From contig BGOI01000001.1 in the NCBI GenBank assembly GCA_003569165.1, positions 208,501-272,500 on the forward strand: a DNA stretch of 64,000 bases, given 5' to 3'. Positions 16,797 to 24,791 of this stretch are shown in pieces. Position numbers and translations under genes: made by a program. The DNA is from Opitutia bacterium. Its GTDB lineage: Bacteria; Verrucomicrobiota; Verrucomicrobiia; Opitutales; UBA953. The notes beneath the pieces were generated by a model. It saw only the letters and a program-made list of their open reading frames with translations. It searched no databases and was not told the origin of the DNA. Position 1 is the stretch's first letter, and every line of letters starts with the position of its first letter.

Positions 16797-18077
16797 TCAG
16801 GCGCCGTGGATGAGGTCTTCGACGCGGTACTTGTTCAGCTGACGGCGCATGAAGTCCAAGGCGGTGTTCACGGCGCGCAGCTTGACCTGACGGCGGTCGC
16901 CCGGGAGGACGACGCGACGAGACCAAACACCGGCGGGGGAGGCATAGCCAATATAGACGGTGCCGACCGGGTCGGCATCGGTACCACCGCCGGGTCCGGC
17001 GTAGCCGGTCACGGAGATGGCGTAGTCGGAGCCGAATTTCTCAATGGCGCAGGTGGCCATGGCAGCCGCGCATTCGGCCGAGACGGCACCGTGCTGGGCG
17101 ATCAGGCACTCGGGGATGCCGAGCAGGTTGACCTTGGCGTCGTTGGCGTAACAAACCGCCGAACCAGCGAAGACCTTGGAGGCGCCGGGTACGTCGGTGA
17201 AAGAATTGGCAAGCAGGCCGCCGGTGCAGGACTCGGCGAGGGCCACGGTGCGCTCCATGCTACGCAGCTGCTCGACGACGAGCGAAGCGAGGCAGGCGTG
17301 GCCGGTGCAGACGAAGTCATGGCCGACGGCGTCTCGCACTTGGCGGGCGACGTGGCAAAGGTCGTCGGCGGTGAAGCCACTACCAGCGGAAGAGATGCGG
17401 GCATCAACGACGCCGGTGTGCGTGCCGAAGGAAAGCACCATCCCCGGCTTGAGGAACGGGCGGACAATCGCTTCGAGTGGCACGGCGCCAATCCCGAAGG
17501 TACGGACCTGCACGTAGGCTTCGCCCTGACAAGCGCAACCGACATCACGGAGACGCGGGATGACTTCCTCTTCGAACATCGGACGGAGTTCGAGCGTCGG
17601 ACCAGGCAACATCACGAGGGCCTTGCCATCGCGATGATAGAAGACGCCGGGGGCGGTGCCGCGCGGATTGGGCAAGGCCTCGGCACCGGCTGGGACGAAG
17701 CACTGACTGAGATCCGCTTCGGAAAGTTTGCGACCGATCAGCTTGAAGCGCTCGCGCAGCGCGGCCTCGGCGGACGGCACATGCTCAAGCTTCAGCCCGA
17801 GCGCGGAGGCGATGGCGGCGCGCGTGTAGTCGTCGGAGGTCGGACCGATGCCGCCGGTGGTGACGATCAGATCGTAGGCACCCCAGGCTTCGCCGACCTC
17901 ACGGGCAATCTCCTTGGCATTATCGCGGACGACGATCGACCGGGTGATGGGCAATCCGCGGCGGGCGAGGTGCTCGCCCAGCCAGAGGAGGTGGCCGTTC
18001 TCGCGGATACCGTCCAACAGCTCGTCGCCCACGTTAATGACGAGGACCTGACGAGGGCGGCTGTTGCAGGAAAGCAT
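16797..18077 (-). CDS. cinA: CinA family protein, nicotinamide-nucleotide amidohydrolase
   Basis: 426 residues with both CinA domains. The N-terminal MoaB/Mog-like domain (about 10-175) has INVGDELLDG and DLIVTTGGIGPTSDDYTR. The C-terminal domain (about 260-415) has LAESCTGGLLANSFTDVPGASKVFAGS and VTGYAGPGGG, which in PncC removes the amide from NMN and salvages NAD precursors. It is divergent from uvrC with 46 bases between starts. Confidence 0.93.
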   Translation of the reverse strand: MLSCNSRPRQVLVINVGDELLDGIRENGHLLWLGEHLARRGLPITRSIVVRDNAKEIAREVGEAWGAYDLIVTTGGIGPTSDDYTRAAIASALGLKLEHVPSAEAALRERFKLIGRKLSEADLSQCFVPAGAEALPNPRGTAPGVFYHRDGKALVMLPGPTLELRPMFEEEVIPRLRDVGCACQGEAYVQVRTFGIGAVPLEAIVRPFLKPGMVLSFGTHTGVVDARISSAGSGFTADDLCHVARQVRDAVGHDFVCTGHACLASLVVEQLRSMERTVALAESCTGGLLANSFTDVPGASKVFAGSAVCYANDAKVNLLGIPECLIAQHGAVSAECAAAMATCAIEKFGSDYAISVTGYAGPGGGTDADPVGTVYIGYASPAGVWSRRVVLPGDRRQVKLRAVNTALDFMRRQLNKYRVEDLIHGA

Positions 18078-18123
18078 TTGCGGAAACGGGGTGCCTGAGC
18101 AGGGTTAACGAACCAGGCCCAAA

Positions 18124-19593
18124 ATGCAAACCGACCGGGAAGAACTTTCGCCCAAGGCCAAGGCCCGGCGTGCCCCCCATACCCCAGGCGTCTACCTGAT
18201 GAAGGACGCCGCGGGGCTGGTGGTCTATGTCGGCAAGGCCAAGGACCTGAAGAAGCGCCTGGCCTCCTATTTCGTACCCCGCCAGCGGATGACCCCCAAG
18301 GTGGCCGCGATGATGGACACGGTGGCCGACATGGAGTGGCACGAGGTCCGGTCCGAGACCGAGGCCCTCCTTTTAGAAGGGAAGCTGATCAAACGCTGGC
18401 GTCCCCGCTGGAATATCCTCTTCCGCGACGACAAGCAGTTCCCTCAGGTCCGGGTCGACCTCGCCGACGCCCTCCCGAAGTTCCGCATCGTCCGCGCCCG
18501 TACCACCGATGCCTGCCGCTATTTCGGTCCCTTCCCGCACCAGCAGGCCGTCCGCCGCACGCTCAACGAGATGCGCAAGAAGTTCGGCATCCTCCTCGCC
18601 GACAGCACACCGACCGCGCTGCCCGACGGCACGTGGAAACTTTACGACGACGCCCGCTCCGAGATCCAGAAGCACGCCAACGTGGTGACGGCCGAGGAAT
18701 ACGCCGCCCGCGTGACCGAGGCCTGCGCCTTCCTCGAAGGCAAGGTCGAGAGCTGGGGCGAACAGGTCGAAGCCGACATGCGCAAGGCCGCCGCCGACCG
18801 TGACTACGAAAAAGCCGCGAGCCTGCGCGACCTGCTCGATGCACTGAAGCGCACGACGGAGAAATCCCGCCGCTTCCTTCGCGAGAACCCCCTGCCCCGC
18901 CGCGACGAAGCAGGCGCCCTGACCTCACTCGCCGCCGCGCTCGGCCTCGAACGCCCGCCCGCCACGGCGGAGTGCTTCGACATCTCGCACATCTCGGGCA
19001 CGCTCGCGGTCGCTTCGATGGTGCGCTTCGTCGACGGCCAAGCCGACAAATCCGGCTACCGGCGCTTCAAGATCAAGTCCTTCGAAGGCAATGACGACTT
19101 CCGCTCCATGCAGGAAGTGGTCGGCCGCCGCTACACCCGCCTGCACGAAGAACACCGAGCCTTCCCCGAACTGGTCATCATCGACGGCGGCCTCGGCCAG
19201 GTCGGGGCCGCGCTCGCGGCGTTCAAGGAACACGACCTCGCCCCGCCCCCACTCATCGGCCTCGCCAAGCGCGAAGAAACGATTGTCTTCCCCGATGGCC
19301 GCGAACTGAAACTGCCGCGGCATGATGTCGGGCTCGCGCTGCTCATGCGTATCCGCGACGAAGCCCACCGCTTCGCCAACGACTTCAACGCCGAACTCCG
19401 CAGCCGCAAACTGCGCGAGTCGCTGCTCGACGAGATGCCAGGGCTGGGGCCCAAGCGCAAAGACGCCCTGCTCGCACACTTCGGGAGCATCCAGAAACTG
19501 CGCAAGGCCACCGTCGAAGAGATCGCCGAAGTCGCCGGCCTCAGCGACAAACTCGCCGGCGAAGTGAAAGCGTATCTGGAAGCGAGAGGGTGA
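18124..19593 (+). CDS. uvrC: Excinuclease ABC subunit C, short form without the Fe-S cysteines
   Basis: Nuclease that makes the dual incisions in nucleotide excision repair. 489 residues: GIY-YIG domain at about 18-95 (TPGVYLMKDAAGLVVYVGKAKDLKKRL), UVR motif near 205-240 (EADMRKAAADRDYEKAASLRDLLDAL), RNase H-like nuclease near 285-410 (ECFDISHISGT; LVIIDGGLGQV), and C-terminal HhH (LLDEMPGLGPKRKDALLAHFGS). It is about 120 residues shorter than E. coli UvrC, and the stretch after YFGPFP that carries the four 4Fe-4S cysteines there has no Cys. The PGTPGVY-like N-terminus supports the start. Confidence 0.93.
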   Translation: MQTDREELSPKAKARRAPHTPGVYLMKDAAGLVVYVGKAKDLKKRLASYFVPRQRMTPKVAAMMDTVADMEWHEVRSETEALLLEGKLIKRWRPRWNILFRDDKQFPQVRVDLADALPKFRIVRARTTDACRYFGPFPHQQAVRRTLNEMRKKFGILLADSTPTALPDGTWKLYDDARSEIQKHANVVTAEEYAARVTEACAFLEGKVESWGEQVEADMRKAAADRDYEKAASLRDLLDALKRTTEKSRRFLRENPLPRRDEAGALTSLAAALGLERPPATAECFDISHISGTLAVASMVRFVDGQADKSGYRRFKIKSFEGNDDFRSMQEVVGRRYTRLHEEHRAFPELVIIDGGLGQVGAALAAFKEHDLAPPPLIGLAKREETIVFPDGRELKLPRHDVGLALLMRIRDEAHRFANDFNAELRSRKLRESLLDEMPGLGPKRKDALLAHFGSIQKLRKATVEEIAEVAGLSDKLAGEVKAYLEARG

Positions 19594-19905
19594 GAATCTG
19601 CGGTAAGCGGTTGGCGGTTAGCGGATAGAAAAGACAAAGGGGCGCGGCGGCTATATTGTCCCCAGCCAATCATCCGGTCTCCGGTTTCCCTTTGAGTTGT
19701 GAATCTCTGCCTTGGGTAGGGGCGCCACTGCGTGGCGTCCGTTTGTAGAGGCGCGCGCGTTGAGCCGGGCAAGATCACCGGCCATTCCAAAATCCGTCCG
19801 CCCACGGACGTGATGGCAATCACGTCCCTACCCATTGCCCCTCCTCTATTCAGCCCTCCACTCAGTCCTCAACGCAGCACTCCATTCAGTGCTCCACTCA
19901 GCCCT
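19594..19905. repeat. REP-type palindromes and other intergenic repeats
   Basis: After uvrC: GCGGTTAGCGG words (about 19600-19628), a CCAATCATCCGGTCTCCGG element (about 19668-19690), a GTAGGG REP with stem GGCGCCAC/GTGGCGTCC (19716-19741), an inverted REP with stem GGACGTGAT/ATCACGTCC ending CCTACC (19806-19832), then CAGTCCTC words (19849-19907). Each element has relatives elsewhere in the window. Confidence 0.75.
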
Positions 19906-20994
19906 CTACCTCCTAACCGCCATCTCGCGCTCCACCAGATCCGCCACGCGATCGGCCCCACCGGCATCGCCGAGTCCGTCGACGGAGGCTTTCCACTTCT
20001 TCCAAACGGCCCAGTCGCCACTGAAGGCTTCGGCGATGATCGTGCGCGCAGAGTCCGGAGTGAGTCCGTAGGCGCCGGCACCATGCTCGGCGATGAGACG
20101 GCCGTTGCCGGCTTCCTGGCCGGGAATGACCTGGGTGATGATCATCGGCACGCCCGCCGCGACGCACTCGTGCGTGGTCGCGCCACCAGCCTTGCTGACG
20201 ACGAGGTGGCTTGAAAGCATCAGTGACGGAATACGGTCGGTCCAGCCGAGCACTTCGGCGCGGCCGTCGACGGCACGTTCGACGGCTTCCTTGAAAGACG
20301 CATCCTTGCCCACGGTGATGGTGAGCTCGAGTCCGAGCGTCGAAAGGGCCGTGGCGAGCTCGACGGCGTCGCGCTTGCCGGGATTCAGCATCAGGAGCAC
20401 GCGCGGACGTTCGCCGACCTTGGCCGAAGAACGCGGGGCGAGGCGCGACGAGACCGGGAAGCCGTAAGGCAGGACCTTCGCAGCGGGCACGCCCTGACGG
20501 ATCATGACGTCGGCCGTAGCTTGGTTCGGGGTGACGTACCAATCGGAGTGAGCGCGGTGCCAGGCGCGATTCACCGAAATGGAATCCGTGACGACGGTGA
20601 TCAGGCGCGGGCGGGCGGGATCGTCGCGATGCCAGCGGCGGGCCATCATGTAGTTATAGAGCGGATAGGCCGAAACCACGACGGGCGGGCGGGTCGCGTC
20701 GAGCATCTCGTTCAGGGTCTTCTCAACCGGACGGACGAACGGGAGCGAGGCGCGGACGAGCGGCAGGCAATCGAGCGCGGTGTACATGCAACCCCAGAGG
20801 CGCGGATACTTATTGGCGACGCCGATATAGCTGTCGCGCTGGCTCTTGGCCTTCTCGGCACCATAGGCCTCGAGAAAGAGGTCGTGCAGTTCTCCGTTCA
20901 GTCCCGGCTTGCGGCCGAGGGCCTCGATGATGGAACGCGCGGCGGCGTTATGCCCTTCTCCGAAGCCGGCCGTAAGGACTGGGATGACGCTCAT
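19906..20994 (-). CDS. Diacylglycerol glycosyltransferase-like protein (MGDG synthase / UgtP family)
   Basis: 362-residue GT28-type enzyme expected at the membrane to transfer a sugar to a lipid acceptor. The N-terminal domain has TAGFGEGHNAAARSIIEAL (the MGDG-synthase GxGHxxAA motif) and HDLFLEAYG; the C-terminal half has LGWTDRIPSLMLSSHLVVSKAGGATTHECVAAGVPMIITQVIPGQE, the nucleotide-sugar site. No membrane helix, as usual for monotopic members. It starts within the stop of the metallophosphoesterase gene (TGATG), so both act together, plausibly in envelope lipid synthesis. Donor and acceptor are unknown. Confidence 0.85.
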   Translation of the reverse strand: MSVIPVLTAGFGEGHNAAARSIIEALGRKPGLNGELHDLFLEAYGAEKAKSQRDSYIGVANKYPRLWGCMYTALDCLPLVRASLPFVRPVEKTLNEMLDATRPPVVVSAYPLYNYMMARRWHRDDPARPRLITVVTDSISVNRAWHRAHSDWYVTPNQATADVMIRQGVPAAKVLPYGFPVSSRLAPRSSAKVGERPRVLLMLNPGKRDAVELATALSTLGLELTITVGKDASFKEAVERAVDGRAEVLGWTDRIPSLMLSSHLVVSKAGGATTHECVAAGVPMIITQVIPGQEAGNGRLIAEHGAGAYGLTPDSARTIIAEAFSGDWAVWKKWKASVDGLGDAGGADRVADLVEREMAVRR

Positions 20995-21863
20995 CAGGCG
21001 ACGAACGAGATCGTGGAATTAGCTTCGGTGGCGGCAGGGGCCGCTCCGCCCTTGGCGGCCTCAAAGGCGGCGCGACGTTCGGCAATGCGCTGGAGGAGTT
21101 CCTGACGCTCAACGACCCGCAGGCGACCGTCGTCCTCTTCCACAATTGCGGTCAGCGACTCGACCCAGTCGCCGGAATTGATGTAGCGGACATTGCCGAT
21201 CATGCGGTCCTCGGCCTTGTGAATGTGGCCGCACATCACGCCTTCGCAGCCGCGTCGAGCGGCCAGCGTCTGGAGGTGCTCTTCGAAGCTCGAGATGTAG
21301 CTGACCGCAGTCTTGACCTTGGCCTTAATGGCCTGGGAGAGGGAGAAGTACTCCTTGCCGCGCCAGGCACGCCACTTGTTATAGACGCGGTTCAGATCGA
21401 GGAGAATTTGGTAGCTGATGTCGCCGATGACGGCGAGCCAGCGTAGATTCACCGAAACGGTGTCGAACGCATCGCCGTGGATGCAGAGATACTTGCGGCC
21501 GTCCTGCGCCACGTGGATGTGCTCTTCGGCGAGCTCGATACGGTCGAGCACGAGGGGAATCAGGCGGCGGATGAAGTCGTCGTGGTTACCGCGCAGATAA
21601 ATCACTTTGGTACCATCCTTCTCCGCCATCTTCATGATGCGACGGATCACGGCCGTGTGGGCCGGCGACCAGTGGTTCTTACGCTGAAGAGACCAGAGGT
21701 CGATGATGTCGCCGTTCAGGATGAGCTTGTCGCAGCGGATGCCGCGCAACACGTCGAGTAGCTCGCGGGCTTGGGCGTCCTTGGTGCCCAGATGCAGGTC
21801 GGACAGAATCAACGTCCGGAAATGGATCTTATGTTGCCCAGGGACCTTAGTGGTTTCTTCCAT
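20994..21863 (-). CDS. LpxH-like metallophosphoesterase (UDP-2,3-diacylglucosamine diphosphatase family)
   Basis: 289 residues from MEETTKVPGQ. Calcineurin-like metal motifs in order: SDLHLG (near 22-27), NGDIIDLW (near 52-59), RGNHDD (near 91-96), CIHGDAF (near 127), and CGHIHKAE (near 215). The SGDWVES near the end also fits the LpxH/YbbF-like subgroup rather than general phosphodiesterases. True LpxH proteins are about 240 residues; the C-terminal extra 40 residues are Ala-rich and may be non-catalytic. An alternative start seven codons... upstream (MLLSCP) exists. Overlaps the glycosyltransferase gene by one base. Confidence 0.8.
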   Translation of the reverse strand: MEETTKVPGQHKIHFRTLILSDLHLGTKDAQARELLDVLRGIRCDKLILNGDIIDLWSLQRKNHWSPAHTAVIRRIMKMAEKDGTKVIYLRGNHDDFIRRLIPLVLDRIELAEEHIHVAQDGRKYLCIHGDAFDTVSVNLRWLAVIGDISYQILLDLNRVYNKWRAWRGKEYFSLSQAIKAKVKTAVSYISSFEEHLQTLAARRGCEGVMCGHIHKAEDRMIGNVRYINSGDWVESLTAIVEEDDGRLRVVERQELLQRIAERRAAFEAAKGGAAPAATEANSTISFVA

Positions 21864-21948
21864 GGGACAAGAAAGTAACATCCATTTATGGCAATCCTGC
21901 GTCGAAACCGCCTTATTGCGGAAACGTGAGGGAATTCTGCCGCTTAAC

Positions 21949-23601
21949 CTAGCGGGATCCGAGGTCGACGCCGACCTGCTTAGCCCACGCTATCCATGCG
22001 TCCGCCAGCTCCTTGAGCTTGGCGGGGTGCGTGGCGGCGAGGTCGTGCTGCTCGGACGGATCCTTCGAGAGGTCGAAGAGCTGCCACGTGACGGGCGTGT
22101 TCTGACGCTTGCCCCAGACGATCTTCCACTGGCCGAGACGATAGCCGCGCGCGCCTTCATGGGCGGTCGGGATGCCGCGTTCGGGCACCGCTTCGCCGCG
22201 CAGGTCGGGCAAGAGCGAACGACCCGAAGCCGGCCGGATGGGCTTCCCTGCGCGCTCCCGCGGATAGGTCGCCCCGGTGGCCGCGGCGACGGTCGGCAAT
22301 AGGTCCATGACATGCGCCGGCGAACGGATCCACGCCGTCGAGGGCTTCAACCCCGCCGGCCAGGAAACGATCAGCGGCACGCTGATGCCGCCCTCGTGGC
22401 AGAAGTGCTTATACATCGCGAGGGGCGTATTGCCGAGATTGGCCCACGCGGAGCCATAGGAAGAGTGCGTGCCGGCCTGGCCCATGCCCGCCAAGGCGTC
22501 GCCGACATGGAGGTCGGTGCGACCAGCTCGCGAAGCGCCGTCGAAACCAAACGGGCCCCACTCATAACAGGCGCCGTTGTCGGAAGTGAACACGACGAGG
22601 GTGTTTGCGAGTTCGCCGTTCCGCTCAAGGTCAGCGAGGACCCGCCCGACGCCTTGGTCGACGTGCTCGACCATCGCGGCGAAGGTGGCCATGCGACGCG
22701 CCAAGTCCTCGCGCCGATCCGCCGGGAGGCTGTCCCACGCAGGGTTCGGCTTACCCGAGAACCCGTTGGCGATGGCGTTGTTCGCCTCGACAGGCACCAG
22801 CGAGAGCGGCGGCAGCACGGCGTCCGCAGCGATGAGCCCCAGCGCCTGCATGCGCGCGAAGCGTTCAGCGCGCAGGACATCCCAGCCACGACGATACGTA
22901 GCCATGTGCCGATCGATCGACTCCTTAGGCGCCTGCACGGGGAAGTGCGGAGAAGAATGCGCGAGGTAAAGGAACCACGGCTTGTCCTTCTGCGTCCGCG
23001 CCTGCCGCAGGAACTCGAGGGCGTAATCGGTAAAGACGTCGGTGACGTAGAACTTGCCGGGCGCATAGGACAGCTCGGCGGGCGTGCTGGCGGGCAGACG
23101 GACGTAGTCGGCCGGATTCCACTGGTCGTTGGAATGGGCCTGCAGGTTCTTGTAGCCGTAATAAGCGTCGAAGCCGCGCTGGATTGGTCCGGGCGAACCC
23201 ATGTGCCACTTGCCGACCATCCACGTGCTGTAGCCGGTCTGCTTCAGGAGTTCGGGGATGGTGATGTTGTCGTCGAGCAGATGACCCGTGTAAGCGGGGC
23301 CGCGCTTCGGCGCCGGCTTGGCGGAGACGAAGTCACCGATGCCGGCCTCATGCGGATGGAGGCCGGTGATGAGCGAGGCGCGCGTGGGGCAGCAGCGCGC
23401 GGATGTGTACGTCTTCTCGAAGCGCGCTCCCGACTTCGCGAGGCGGTCGAGGTTCGGCGTGGGGATTTCGCCGCCGAAGCAGCCGAGGTCGGAATAGCCG
23501 AGGTCGTCAGCCAGGATGACGAGCACGTTAGGACGACATGTCTCGGCGGCCGCGAGTAAGGCGGCACCGACCAACAAGACCGCGGACGCCCAGGCCTTCA
23601 T
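21949..23601 (-). CDS. Secreted type I sulfatase
   Basis: 550-residue arylsulfatase-family enzyme with signal peptide MKAWASAVLLVGAALLAAAET. The metal-binding DDLGYSDLGCFGG follows at about 31-44, and the formylglycine site is C70-C-P-T-R74 with the following ASLITG, the canonical CxPxR for Cys conversion by a formylglycine-generating enzyme. KWHMG near 152 and TSDNGACYEWGPFG near 340 complete the active site. Last of three overlapping genes with an alginate-lyase-like enzyme and a second sulfatase. Substrate is not readable; a sulfated uronate-containing polysaccharide is plausible. Confidence 0.93.
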   Translation of the reverse strand: MKAWASAVLLVGAALLAAAETCRPNVLVILADDLGYSDLGCFGGEIPTPNLDRLAKSGARFEKTYTSARCCPTRASLITGLHPHEAGIGDFVSAKPAPKRGPAYTGHLLDDNITIPELLKQTGYSTWMVGKWHMGSPGPIQRGFDAYYGYKNLQAHSNDQWNPADYVRLPASTPAELSYAPGKFYVTDVFTDYALEFLRQARTQKDKPWFLYLAHSSPHFPVQAPKESIDRHMATYRRGWDVLRAERFARMQALGLIAADAVLPPLSLVPVEANNAIANGFSGKPNPAWDSLPADRREDLARRMATFAAMVEHVDQGVGRVLADLERNGELANTLVVFTSDNGACYEWGPFGFDGASRAGRTDLHVGDALAGMGQAGTHSSYGSAWANLGNTPLAMYKHFCHEGGISVPLIVSWPAGLKPSTAWIRSPAHVMDLLPTVAAATGATYPRERAGKPIRPASGRSLLPDLRGEAVPERGIPTAHEGARGYRLGQWKIVWGKRQNTPVTWQLFDLSKDPSEQHDLAATHPAKLKELADAWIAWAKQVGVDLGSR

Positions 23602-24791
23602 CGCGGCGCGAGGAGCTGCAGGCGCTTGCTGCGGTGGTCGGAATATTCCTTCAGGAGCGATTCGTAGCGGGCGTCACCGGTGGCGAGCGCCGCCGCCCGC
23701 AGGACCGGGAGTACATCGTCGTCGTTGCTCTCGTGAATCTGCTGCATCGTCCAGGGCTTGGGATTCTTGCCGAGATACGGGACAAGGAAATCAAGGGCGA
23801 CAACGAGGGAACGGCCGTCGGCGGAGCGATACTTCCAAAGATCGACGCCGGCATGCTCGCCAAGGCCGGCGAGGACGGACAACGCGCGGAGATTGAAGCA
23901 GGAATAGCTGAACGAGGCCGTGCGGACCAGTTCCAGAGGCTGCTTTCCGTCCGGCTGGATCTGCACGCCGATGCGGCCGTGGCCGGCGGCGACGCAGATT
24001 TCCTTAGCCTTGTCCTTACGGCCGAGCACCAAAGCCCATTTGACCGCCTGCACGTCATACCACGTGCCGTGATTATTCTTCGCGGCGCGTTCGTCTTGGC
24101 CGTTCTTGCTACCGAGGAGCCACTCGAAATAGACCTCGCCCCAGGCGAGCAACGCCTGCTGGTCCGCGGCGGACCAATGCCTGGAACCCACGAGCAGGAT
24201 CGCGGCGTCAGCAGCGTCGGCCAAGGCACGTGCCTCGATGAGGCCAGTGCCGCGTCCATCGTTCACGCCGGGAATCGCCTGGGCGAAACGGAAGTGCGGC
24301 GTCATCTTCGTAGCCGGATCGAGGAACCAGGTGCGTAGTACCTTGGCCGCATGCTCGGCGTATTTCTCGTCGCGGGTGAAATAATAACCCAGCGCCAAGG
24401 TCTCGACGGTCGTGCCGACCAGACGCGCGCGCAGGGTGTCGTTGGCGGCCTCGGCGCGGGACTCTGGGTTTACCTTACCGTCTTTGCGCACATACGGGAG
24501 CCCGTCCTTCGTCGCCGGATTAGGCCAGAAGTAAGGGGCGATGCTCATGTAGTCGTGCTTGTCGCCACTCGGCGGGACTTTCGTCTTCTGCATCACCGAA
24601 GGGGGCGTCACGGCCAGGGCCTTATCGGCGTCAGCGATGAGCTTCTTCAAAGCCTTGCCGGCGGCTTCGTCGGTGGTGACCGCGAGCTTCGCCTTTTCCA
24701 GGGCACCTGGGCGGGCTCCGAAGAACGGGCGACTCGGCTCGGCCGCGAAGAGCGCGGACGTGACGAACAGGAGGGAGAGACGCCAGATCAT
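23598..24791 (-). CDS. Secreted alginate-lyase-family protein (PF05426-like)
   Basis: 397 residues with signal peptide MIWRLSLLFVTSALFAAEPS. It has the alpha/alpha-toroid family signatures KHDYMSIAPYFWPNP and GLPYVRKDGKVNPE (near 79-107), PGVNDGRGTGLIEARAL, NNHGTWYDVQAVKWA (near 240-254, catalytic Asn-His region) and SFSYSCFNLRAL (near 301-312, with the expected Tyr). These belong to PL5/PL38-type polysaccharide lyases acting on uronic-acid polymers. Overlaps both sulfatases by four bases. Exact polymer unknown: alginate is not sulfated, so glucuronate-containing sulfated glycans are more in keeping with the neighbours. Confidence 0.85.
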   Translation of the reverse strand: MIWRLSLLFVTSALFAAEPSRPFFGARPGALEKAKLAVTTDEAAGKALKKLIADADKALAVTPPSVMQKTKVPPSGDKHDYMSIAPYFWPNPATKDGLPYVRKDGKVNPESRAEAANDTLRARLVGTTVETLALGYYFTRDEKYAEHAAKVLRTWFLDPATKMTPHFRFAQAIPGVNDGRGTGLIEARALADAADAAILLVGSRHWSAADQQALLAWGEVYFEWLLGSKNGQDERAAKNNHGTWYDVQAVKWALVLGRKDKAKEICVAAGHGRIGVQIQPDGKQPLELVRTASFSYSCFNLRALSVLAGLGEHAGVDLWKYRSADGRSLVVALDFLVPYLGKNPKPWTMQQIHESNDDDVLPVLRAAALATGDARYESLLKEYSDHRSKRLQLLAPR

